Assembly (NCBI GenBank): GCA_017500745.1 | Contig: JAFVYE010000039.1 | Coordinates: 1 to 6,822, forward strand | Direction: 5' to 3' | Length of the DNA stretch: 6,822 nt | Source of the DNA: Clostridia bacterium | GTDB taxonomy: Bacteria; Bacillota; Clostridia; Christensenellales; CAG-917 | Part shown: one piece after another, positions 1 through 5,044 of the stretch | Position numbering within the stretch: the first letter of the stretch is position 1 | How the letters are laid out: each line of letters starts with the position of its first letter | Program-made: the position numbers and the translations under genes | Notes under the pieces: generated by a model | What the model was told of the DNA's origin: nothing | What the model saw: the letters and a program-made list of their open reading frames with translations, nothing else | Database searches by the model: none

Positions 1-1
1 A

Positions 2-139
2 GTCAAGCCCATGCACGAAAGATTTGTTGAGCCATCAAAGAGGGTTGCAGACGTAATAGTGCCCGTGGGCGGTCACAACGACGTGGCTTTCAATATGATC
101 ATCAACACAATAAAAAGAAAAATTGCAGAGCAGGAATAA
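2..139 (+). CDS. udk: Uridine kinase, C-terminal end (5' truncated by window edge)
   Basis: Only the last 45 codons are in the window; the reading frame starts at base 2 and ends in TAA at 137-139. Uridine kinase phosphorylates uridine and cytidine to UMP and CMP in the cytoplasm with ATP or GTP. The fragment reads VKPMHERFVEPSKRVADVIV followed by PVGGHNDVAFNMI. This matches the family's C-terminal signature (VRPM..FIEPSK..AD.I.P.GG.N..A) as I remember it from the Bacillus and E. coli enzymes. The ATP-binding P-loop lies upstream and is not visible. The stop is one base before the psuG start, so the two genes are almost certainly co-transcribed. The pairing fits a role in recycling uridine, including uridine made by the cytidine deaminase further downstream. 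Assignment rests on recalled homologues, not on a search. Confidence 0.85.
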   Translation, partial: VKPMHERFVEPSKRVADVIVPVGGHNDVAFNMIINTIKRKIAEQE

Positions 140-140
140 T

Positions 141-1055
141 ATGAACATAAAGATATCCCCCGAAGTGCAACAGGCCCTTGATCAAGGCAGAGCAGTTGTT
201 GCCCTTGAATCCACAATCATATCTCATGGCATGCCCTATCCAAAAAACGTAGAGACAGCTCTGCGTGTTGAAGAGGAAGTGCGAAAATGCGGTGCGGTGC
301 CCGCCACCATTGCCATCATCAACGGTGTGCCCACTGTTGGATGCAACAAGGATGAAATTGAGCATCTTGGCAGGGCAGGGCTTTCTGTCACAAAGGTATC
401 AAGGCGTGACATCCCCGTTGTTGTGTCAAAGGGCGCAAACGGAGCAACCACAGTTGCAGGTACAATGATTTTTGCAGACATGGCAGGAGTCAAGGTTTTT
501 GCAACAGGCGGGATTGGTGGAGTGCACAGAGGCGCCGAAACCACAATGGACATATCTGCCGACCTTGAGGAGCTGGCAAAGACGGACGTTACCGTTGTCT
601 GCGCAGGGGCAAAGAGCATCCTTGACCTCAATCTAACAATGGAATATCTTGAAACAAAAGGCGTTGCAGTTGTGGGATTCGGCACAGATGAACTCCCTGC
701 ATTTTTTACAAGAAAGAGCGGTATAAAACTTGGCATACGCATGGACAGCGCAGAGGAAGTTGCAAGAGCCCTCAAAGCCAAAAATGACTTGGGGCTTACA
801 GGTGGCATGCTTGTTGTCAACCCCATTCCCGAGGAGTACTCAATGGACGAGGACGTCATCAACACAGCCATAGACAAGGCCATAATTGAAGCAGATGATA
901 GAGGCATCAAAGGCAAGGACGTGACGCCCTTCCTCCTTGACAAGATTCAAAGGATCACGGGAGGAGATAGTCTTGCAAGCAACATTGAGCTTGTGCTCAA
1001 CAACGCCCGTGTTGCGTCACAAATTGCAGTTGAGCTGTCAAAACTTGGCAGATAA
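141..1055 (+). CDS. psuG: Pseudouridine-5'-phosphate glycosidase
   Basis: The 304-aa product matches the PsuG/YeiN (indigoidine synthase A-like) family in full length. The enzyme reversibly splits pseudouridine 5'-phosphate into uracil and ribose 5-phosphate, breaking a C-C glycosidic bond with a Schiff-base lysine and a Mn2+ ion. Visible signatures are ALESTIISHGMPYP (residues 21-34, with Glu23 the likely proton donor), GATTVAGTM (101-109), FATGGIGGVHRG (120-131), MDISADL (136-142, Asp137 the likely metal ligand), VCAGAKSILD (153-162, Lys158 the likely Schiff-base lysine) and NPIP (227-230). The ATG at 141 is preferred because AGGA at 132-135 lies 5 nt upstream; a TTG at 123 in the same frame would lie inside udk and has no ribosome site. 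Bacteria usually pair psuG with a pseudouridine kinase, psuK. None is visible here; the upstream neighbour is udk instead. Confidence 0.93.
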   Translation: MNIKISPEVQQALDQGRAVVALESTIISHGMPYPKNVETALRVEEEVRKCGAVPATIAIINGVPTVGCNKDEIEHLGRAGLSVTKVSRRDIPVVVSKGANGATTVAGTMIFADMAGVKVFATGGIGGVHRGAETTMDISADLEELAKTDVTVVCAGAKSILDLNLTMEYLETKGVAVVGFGTDELPAFFTRKSGIKLGIRMDSAEEVARALKAKNDLGLTGGMLVVNPIPEEYSMDEDVINTAIDKAIIEADDRGIKGKDVTPFLLDKIQRITGGDSLASNIELVLNNARVASQIAVELSKLGR

Positions 1056-1086
1056 ACCTTTGATTTTGCAAATATAACGGAAATTA

Positions 1087-1103
1087 CATTGACTGTGTCA
1101 ATG
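1087..1103. promoter_or_regulatory. Perfect inverted repeat upstream of deoC, candidate operator
   Basis: CATTGAC-TGT-GTCAATG is a perfect inverted repeat with 7-bp arms and a 3-bp centre, in the 81-nt gap between psuG and deoC. The left arm contains TTGACT (1089-1094), which could serve as a -35 box, but the downstream -10 candidates (around 1110-1116) are weak, so an internal promoter is uncertain. The arms resemble the ATTGAA/TTCAAT half-sites that I recall for the Bacillus subtilis DeoR operator ahead of the dra-nupC-pdp operon, with one base changed per arm. A binding role is inferred; a short RNA hairpin is the alternative, though a 3-nt loop and no T-run make a terminator unlikely. Confidence 0.45.
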
Positions 1104-1136
1104 ACAAAATAGAAATTCAAATTAGGAGAAATAAAT

Positions 1137-1805
1137 ATGGACATCAACAACATTCTGGCAAAATGCGACCACACTTTGCTTGGTCAAGCATCAACGTGGA
1201 GTGACATCAAAGCAATCTGCGATGACGGCATGAAATATCACACCGCATCAGTTTGCATTCCCCCCAGCTTTGTCAGCAGAGCCAAAGAGTACGTGGGCGA
1301 CAAGCTTGCAATCTGCACAGTCATTGGATTCCCCAACGGCTACAACACCACCGCCGTCAAGGAGTTTGAAACCATTGACGCATTGAAGGGTGGCGCAGAT
1401 GAAATTGACATGGTGATCAACATTGGCGAGCTCAAGGCAGGCAACTACGATTACGTCCTCAATGAAATCAAAACATTGAAAAAAGCATGTGGCGACAAAA
1501 TCCTCAAAGTCATCATTGAAACATGCCTTCTCACAGATGATGAAAAGGTGAAGATGTGTGAGCTTGTCACCGAAGCAGGCGACGACTACATCAAGACCTC
1601 AACCGGTTTTTCAACAGCAGGCGCAACCTTCAAAGACATCGCACTCTTTGCAGAAAACATAGGCCCCAACGTCAAGATGAAAGCAGCAGGTGGAATCTCA
1701 TCAATTGCAGATGCAGAAGAGTTTGTCCGCCTTGGCGCATCCCGTCTTGGCACGTCACGCATTGTCAAAATCGTCAAAGCACAAGACGATGGCAGTGCAT
1801 ATTAA
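1137..1805 (+). CDS. deoC: Deoxyribose-phosphate aldolase
   Basis: The 222-aa product is a full-length class I aldolase of the DeoC/dra family. It splits 2-deoxyribose 5-phosphate into glyceraldehyde 3-phosphate and acetaldehyde in the cytoplasm, the last step of deoxynucleoside breakdown. Signatures seen are KCDHTLL (9-15), SVCIPPSFV (38-46), VIGFPNGYN (62-70), GGADEIDMVINIG (85-97, with Asp91 equivalent to the catalytic Asp102 of the E. coli enzyme), KVIIETCLLTDDE (124-136), YIKTSTGFS (151-159, Lys153 the Schiff-base lysine) and VKMKAAGGI (179-187, Lys182 the second catalytic lysine). AGGAG at 1124-1128 lies 8 nt before the ATG. The gene sits behind a candidate operator and 12 nt ahead of deoD, so it may be the first gene of an inducible sub-operon. 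Confidence 0.96.
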   Translation: MDINNILAKCDHTLLGQASTWSDIKAICDDGMKYHTASVCIPPSFVSRAKEYVGDKLAICTVIGFPNGYNTTAVKEFETIDALKGGADEIDMVINIGELKAGNYDYVLNEIKTLKKACGDKILKVIIETCLLTDDEKVKMCELVTEAGDDYIKTSTGFSTAGATFKDIALFAENIGPNVKMKAAGGISSIADAEEFVRLGASRLGTSRIVKIVKAQDDGSAY

Positions 1806-1817
1806 TAGGAGAAAATT

Positions 1818-2525
1818 ATGCCCATCCCAACCCCTCACATCACAGCAAAAGCAGGTGACTTTGCCGACACGGTTTTGATGCCCGGCGATCCCTTGAGAGC
1901 AAAATTTATCGCAGAAAACTTTCTTGAAGATGCAGTCCTTGTCAACAACGTCCGTGGAGTCAACGGCTACACAGGTTACTACAAGGGCAAGAGAGTGTCC
2001 GTCATGGCATCAGGCATGGGACAACCCTCAATCGGCATCTATTCATACGAGCTTTTCAATTTTTACGATGTCAAAACAATCATTCGCATTGGCTCATGCG
2101 GATCCTTCCACAAGGATCTCCACGCAAGAGATATCATCGTTGCAATGGGCGCATGCACCAACGGCAACTATGCAATGCAATACAACCTCCCCGGCACCTT
2201 TGCGCCCATAGCAGACTTTGATTTGGTGCGTAGAGCCGCAGATCTTTGTGAGAAGGCAGGCGTCAACTACAAGGTTGGCAACATCTTCTCATCAGACATC
2301 TTCTATGATGAGTCCAATTCTGGAATGGATTGGGCAAAGATGGGCGTGCTTGGTGTTGAAATGGAGTCTGCAGCCCTCTACTGCAATGCAGCAAGAGCTG
2401 GCAAAAAGGCGCTGTGCATCTGCACGGTCAGCGATTCATTCATCTACCCCGAGGAGAACACAACTGCGGAGGAAAGGCAAAATTCCTTCACAAAGATGAT
2501 GGAAATTGCCCTTGAATTTGCCTAA
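1818..2525 (+). CDS. deoD: Purine-nucleoside phosphorylase, DeoD type
   Basis: The 235-aa product is a hexameric-type (PNP/UDP family) purine-nucleoside phosphorylase. It uses phosphate to split inosine, guanosine, adenosine and their deoxy forms into free base and (deoxy)ribose 1-phosphate. Recognisable features by comparison with E. coli DeoD are His7, the phosphate-binding GDPLRAK (23-29, Arg27), NNVRG (43-47, Arg46) and IIRIGSCG (88-95, Arg90), the sugar-binding GVEMES (179-184), and the general acid Asp206 in CTVSDS (202-207) with Arg220 behind it. AGGAG at 1807-1811 lies 6 nt before the ATG. The stop overlaps the deoB start in TAATG, so the two are translationally coupled, which suits the fact that DeoB consumes the sugar 1-phosphates DeoD makes. 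Confidence 0.96.
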   Translation: MPIPTPHITAKAGDFADTVLMPGDPLRAKFIAENFLEDAVLVNNVRGVNGYTGYYKGKRVSVMASGMGQPSIGIYSYELFNFYDVKTIIRIGSCGSFHKDLHARDIIVAMGACTNGNYAMQYNLPGTFAPIADFDLVRRAADLCEKAGVNYKVGNIFSSDIFYDESNSGMDWAKMGVLGVEMESAALYCNAARAGKKALCICTVSDSFIYPEENTTAEERQNSFTKMMEIALEFA

Positions 2526-3685
2526 TGAAAAGAGCGTTTATCATAGTACTTGACAGCGTTGGCATTGGGGAGCTTCCTGACGCTCACCTTTGGCAGGATG
2601 AGGGAAGCAACACCCTCCGTGCAATACGCACCCACAAGAATTTTGATTGCCCAAATTTGACAAAGATGGGCTTGTTCAACGTTGAAACCGTAGGAGGTGG
2701 AGTTGACGCACCTACGGGCAGTTTTGCCCGTCTTGGAGAGCTGTCAAAGGGCAAGGACACAACCATTGGACATTGGGAGATTGCTGGCATTGTGTCACCC
2801 ACGGCACTTCCCACCTATCCCAACGGATTCCCCAAGGAAGTCATTGATGAGTTTGAAAAGCGCACGGGAAGAAAAGCCATCTGCAATCTGCCGTACTCTG
2901 GCACCGAGGTCATCAAGGACTACGGCAAGGAGCATATTGAAACAGGCGCACTCATAGTGTACACCTCTGCAGACAGCGTATTTCAAATTGCAGCCCATGA
3001 GGACTACGTGCCCGTCAGTGAGCTTTATAGATATTGCGAGATCGCCCGTGACCTTCTTCAAGGAGAGCATGGTGTTGGCAGAGTCATAGCCCGTCCTTTT
3101 ACAGGAGAGTACCCCTTTACTCGCACGGCAAACCGCCACGACTATAGCTTGATTCCTCAAGGCACAACCATGCTTGATGTCCTCAAAGAAAACGGCTTTG
3201 CCACCATATCCGTGGGCAAAATCTACGATATCTTTGCAGGCAAGAGTGTGAGTGAAAGCAATCGCACCACATCCAACCATCACGGCATGGAAGTGACTCT
3301 TGACATCCAAAAGAGAGATTTTGAAGGGCTCTGCTTTGCCAATTTGGTTGACTTTGACATGAAGTACGGCCACCGCAACGATATCGCAGGATATGCCGAG
3401 GCAATGACGGACTTTGACCGTCAACTTGGCGAGTTTTTGGAGGGTATGAGAGAGGACGACATCCTCATCATCACGGCAGACCACGGATGTGATCCTGCAA
3501 CACCCTCCACCGATCACTCCCGTGAATACGTGCCCATGCTTGTATATGGCAATGGCATTAAAGGAGGAGTTGACCTTGGCACAAGAAGCTCATTTGCAGA
3601 CATTTCTGCCACGGTTCTTGACTATTTTGGACTTGACCAAAAGGACACCAAAGGTACAAGTTTTCTCATGGAAGTGTCAAAATAA
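2525..3685 (+). CDS. deoB: Phosphopentomutase
   Basis: The 386-aa product is a full-length phosphopentomutase of the alkaline phosphatase superfamily. It interconverts ribose or deoxyribose 1-phosphate and 5-phosphate using two Mn2+ ions and a phospho-threonine. The expected metal ligands are all present: Asp10 in VLDSVGIGE, Asp278 and His283 in DFDMKYGHRND, Asp319-His320 in TADHGCDP, and His331 in STDHSREYVP. The phosphorylated threonine is Thr79 or Thr80 in KGKDTTIGHWE (75-85). No clear Shine-Dalgarno motif precedes the ATG, which overlaps the deoD stop by one base (TAATG), so translation probably depends on re-initiation by ribosomes finishing deoD. It joins DeoD upstream and DeoC function downstream, feeding 5-phosphates to the aldolase and the pentose phosphate pathway. 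Confidence 0.97.
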   Translation: MKRAFIIVLDSVGIGELPDAHLWQDEGSNTLRAIRTHKNFDCPNLTKMGLFNVETVGGGVDAPTGSFARLGELSKGKDTTIGHWEIAGIVSPTALPTYPNGFPKEVIDEFEKRTGRKAICNLPYSGTEVIKDYGKEHIETGALIVYTSADSVFQIAAHEDYVPVSELYRYCEIARDLLQGEHGVGRVIARPFTGEYPFTRTANRHDYSLIPQGTTMLDVLKENGFATISVGKIYDIFAGKSVSESNRTTSNHHGMEVTLDIQKRDFEGLCFANLVDFDMKYGHRNDIAGYAEAMTDFDRQLGEFLEGMREDDILIITADHGCDPATPSTDHSREYVPMLVYGNGIKGGVDLGTRSSFADISATVLDYFGLDQKDTKGTSFLMEVSK

Positions 3686-3701
3686 TCCACAAGGTGAAAC
3701 T

Positions 3702-4103
3702 ATGCACAAACAACTTATTGAAACAGCTGTAAAAGCAAGACAAATGGCATACGCCCCCTACTCACACTATCTTGTAGGAGCGGCCCTTTTGACAAAGGAC
3801 GGAAATGTGTACACAGGATGCAACGTTGAAAATGCATCCTACAGTCCCACCAATTGCGCAGAGCGCACCGCCTTTTTCAAGGCCGTAAGCGAGGGAGAAA
3901 GGCACTTTTCTGCCATCGCAATCGTAGGTGGAAAAGAGGGCGAAGAGCTGTCAAAACATTGCACTCCCTGTGGAGTGTGCCGTCAAGTTATGACGGAGTT
4001 TTGTGACAATGACTTTGAAGTGATCCTTGGCACGCCGGAGGAGTACAAGGTGTACAAACTGCCCGAAGTGATGCCGTTGTCCTTTTCAAACACAGAACTG
4101 TAA
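3702..4103 (+). CDS. cdd: Cytidine deaminase, small tetrameric type
   Basis: The 133-aa product hydrolyses cytidine and deoxycytidine to uridine and deoxyuridine plus ammonia. Its length and three-cysteine zinc site mark the homotetrameric form known from Bacillus. The sequence shows AYAPYSHYLVGAALL (17-31, substrate and fold signature), GCNVENASY (39-47), the zinc/catalytic NCAERTA (51-57, with Cys52 as ligand and Glu54 as proton shuttle), and PCGVCRQ (89-95, with Cys90 and Cys93 as the other ligands). The start is ATG 3702, because AAGGTG at 3691-3696 lies 5 nt upstream and family members start a few residues before the 'A..A...AYAPYS' stretch; longer readings would overlap deoB. It lies 16 nt after deoB and is the last gene before a probable terminator. 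It feeds uridine to Udk. Confidence 0.96.
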   Translation: MHKQLIETAVKARQMAYAPYSHYLVGAALLTKDGNVYTGCNVENASYSPTNCAERTAFFKAVSEGERHFSAIAIVGGKEGEELSKHCTPCGVCRQVMTEFCDNDFEVILGTPEEYKVYKLPEVMPLSFSNTEL

Positions 4104-4124
4104 AAATCAACCAAACTGCAGAAA

Positions 4125-4167
4125 GTGGTGTTTATCTTGCATATTTGACAGGATAAACATCGCTTTT
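4125..4167 (+). terminator. Probable intrinsic terminator of the nucleoside operon
   Basis: Bases 4125-4136 pair with 4152-4163 in an unbroken 12-bp stem (two of the pairs are G-U) around a 15-nt loop, and TTTT follows at 4164-4167. The core arms TGTTTATC and GATAAACA are exact complements. The position, 21 nt after the cdd stop, suits the end of the operon. The T-run is short and the loop is large, so read-through or a regulatory role for the small gene starting 11 nt later cannot be excluded. Confidence 0.65.
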
Positions 4168-4177
4168 CAACATTATT

Positions 4178-4387
4178 ATGAATTATTTTGATGATGACAA
4201 AAAACTGAACAAAGACCTGTTTTGTGATGTTGAAGTTTGCACTTGTGGTGCTCACACAGGGGTTTACGTCAGCCGTGATGACAATGGCTGGTTTTATCGT
4301 TGCAATGATTGTGACCTTCCAATAAAGGACTCTTATCATTCCAATGAACCACGCAGGTCAAGATATCTTGATGAGTACGATGATTAG
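4178..4387 (+). CDS. Small zinc-ribbon-like protein of unknown function
   Basis: I do not recognise this 69-aa product. Its N-terminus is acidic (YFDDD, residues 3-7). The middle holds CTCG (21-24) and, after about 20 residues with NGWFYRC (36-42), CNDC (42-45). The CxC and CxxC pairs with an aromatic strand between them are typical of a zinc ribbon; a fifth cysteine is at 16. The C-terminus is charged (EPRRSRYLDEYDD). No Shine-Dalgarno motif is visible before the ATG, and there is no other in-frame start before the cysteine pairs. The gene begins 11 nt after the hairpin that follows cdd, so it is either expressed by read-through or from a promoter I cannot identify. The cysteine spacing argues for a real gene, but the missing ribosome site lowers confidence. 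Confidence 0.55.
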   Translation: MNYFDDDKKLNKDLFCDVEVCTCGAHTGVYVSRDDNGWFYRCNDCDLPIKDSYHSNEPRRSRYLDEYDD

Positions 4388-4439
4388 ATGAATACAATCA
4401 CATTGTCCACACATACTAACAAAAAATAAGGAGGTTTGT

Positions 4440-4682
4440 ATGGACAACGAAAAAGTCTTGATCAAAAAGGTTGCAGAGCTCTCAAACATCAACATGATGA
4501 TTTTGGCACTTCTCGTTGCAGTCATTGCGCTTTCTGTGGGACTTGCATTTTTCTTCCTCGTGCAAGGTGCAGTGGGCTATGGTGTTGGCATTGCAATGTT
4601 TATAGTTGCAGGGCTCACCTTCATCGTTGGCGAAGTGACCTATCTCACCAAGATGAACAGAATCCGCAGAGAAGAAAACTGA
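4440..4682 (+). CDS. Small two-helix membrane protein of unknown function
   Basis: The 80-aa product has a short charged N-terminus (DNEKVLIKK), a hydrophobic segment at about residues 19-41 (MMILALLVAV...FFFLV), a short QGAVGYG turn, a second hydrophobic segment at about 47-69, and a basic tail (KMNRIRREEN). By the positive-inside rule both ends should face the cytoplasm. There is no signal peptide cleavage motif. TAAGGAGG at 4427-4434 lies 5 nt before the ATG, the strongest ribosome site in the window, which supports a real and well-translated gene. I do not recognise the family. A strong hairpin terminator follows 24 nt after its stop. Confidence 0.75.
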   Translation: MDNEKVLIKKVAELSNINMMILALLVAVIALSVGLAFFFLVQGAVGYGVGIAMFIVAGLTFIVGEVTYLTKMNRIRREEN

Positions 4683-4706
4683 CAGACATTTGTCTGAAGC
4701 AAACAA

Positions 4707-4733
4707 AAAAACCGAGCATGTCGCTCGGTTTTT
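4707..4733. terminator. Bidirectional intrinsic terminator between convergent genes
   Basis: AAAAACCGAGC (4707-4717) and GCTCGGTTTTT (4723-4733) form a perfect 11-bp inverted repeat around the loop ATGTC. The GC core is followed by T5 on the + strand and by a run of seven T on the - strand (complement of 4705-4711), so it should stop transcripts from both the membrane-protein gene and the convergent regulator, whose stop codon begins 3 nt away. It also marks the boundary between the salvage genes and the methyltransferase region. Confidence 0.92.
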
Positions 4734-4735
4734 AA

Positions 4736-4948
4736 TTATTTCTGGTCATTTACATCAAGCAAGTCGCATATTGAAACCTCATATATTTTTGCAAGTTCAA
4801 TGAGATTTTCATATTCAGGGCGTGACACGTTATTTTCCCAATCACTAACGTTTGACTGATGTATTCCCAATTTGTCTGCAACTTGCTTTTGTGTCATACG
4901 ACTCAGCTTTCTGTATTCTTTGAAATTTTTACCGAAATCCTTTCCCAT
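4736..4948 (-). CDS. XRE-family helix-turn-helix transcriptional regulator
   Basis: The 70-aa product is little more than one Cro/CI-type DNA-binding domain (HTH_3). From the N-terminus it shows KNFKEYRKLSRMTQKQVADK (8-27), LGIHQSNVSDWENN (27-40, recognition helix around Gln31-Trp37), then SRPEYENLIELAKIYEVSIC (42-61) and DLL, the usual last helices. I chose ATG 4948 because family members begin just before the 'K.YRK...MTQ' helix; longer GTG (5002) and ATG (4981) starts add an unlikely N-terminus and would place coding sequence across the candidate operator. None has a convincing Shine-Dalgarno site. It is divergent from the methyltransferase, and a palindrome sits between them, so autoregulation and control of the methyltransferase are likely. 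It resembles in size the controller (C) proteins of some type II restriction systems, but whether it represses or activates is not shown. Confidence 0.88.
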   Translation of the reverse strand: MGKDFGKNFKEYRKLSRMTQKQVADKLGIHQSNVSDWENNVSRPEYENLIELAKIYEVSICDLLDVNDQK

Positions 4949-4980
4949 ACTTTTATTTTGCCAAAAATGGGCATTACACA

Positions 4981-5009
4981 TTGACAAATATGTGCAATGC
5001 ACATAAAAT
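4981..5009 (+). promoter_or_regulatory. Sigma-A/sigma-70-type promoter for the methyltransferase operon
   Basis: TTGACA (4981-4986, a perfect -35 box) is followed after exactly 17 bp by TAAAAT (5004-5009, one mismatch to TATAAT). Transcription would start near 5015-5017, giving a leader of about 30 nt that includes the GGAG ribosome site at 5032-5035. This is the clearest promoter in the window. A palindrome fills its spacer, so it is likely to be regulated. Confidence 0.8.
4989..5005. promoter_or_regulatory. 17-bp palindromic operator between the -35 and -10 boxes
   Basis: TATGTGCA-A-TGCACATA is a perfect inverted repeat with 8-bp arms around one base. It lies within the 17-bp promoter spacer and covers the first two bases of the -10 box, so a bound protein would block RNA polymerase. 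A second, overlapping imperfect repeat, CATTACACAT (4972-4981) against ATGTGCAATG (4990-4999), matches at 9 of 10 positions and extends toward the regulator gene. The nearest candidate ligand is the divergent XRE regulator; that pairing is inferred. Confidence 0.72.
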
Positions 5010-5044
5010 AAATGTAAAATCGTGTAAAAACGGAGAAACAGATT

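Noticed and set aside
123..140. TTG start giving psuG six extra residues
   Set aside because: It lies inside udk, has no ribosome site, and the ATG at 141 has AGGA at the right spacing and a family-like N-terminus.
236..943. Long minus-strand frame opposite psuG (235 codons)
   Set aside because: It is antisense to an unmistakable gene; its serine- and proline-rich translation matches no fold I recognise and reflects the codon pattern of psuG.
2795..3517. Long minus-strand frame opposite deoB (240 codons)
   Set aside because: It is the antisense shadow of deoB, with no ribosome site or recognisable domain.
3489..3701. 71-codon N-terminal extension of cdd
   Set aside because: It lies in another frame of deoB, and ATG 3702 has a good ribosome site and gives the normal length for the family.
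4145..4150. TTGACA as a -35 box for the zinc-ribbon gene
   Set aside because: It lies in the loop of the terminator hairpin and no -10-like hexamer occurs at 16-18 bp; the nearest would overlap the start codon region.
4683..4696. CAGACA-TT-TGTCTG inverted repeat after the membrane-protein gene
   Set aside because: The 2-nt centre is too tight for a good hairpin, there is no T-run, and a much stronger terminator follows directly.
4949..5002. Longer starts for the XRE regulator (GTG 5002, ATG 4981)
   Set aside because: The added residues do not resemble the family, no ribosome site precedes them, and the coding sequence would run through the palindromic operator.
5013..5029. Direct repeat TGTAAAA ... 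TGTAAAA in the methylase leader
   Set aside because: The copies are short, A-rich and in an AT-rich leader, so chance is a sufficient explanation.
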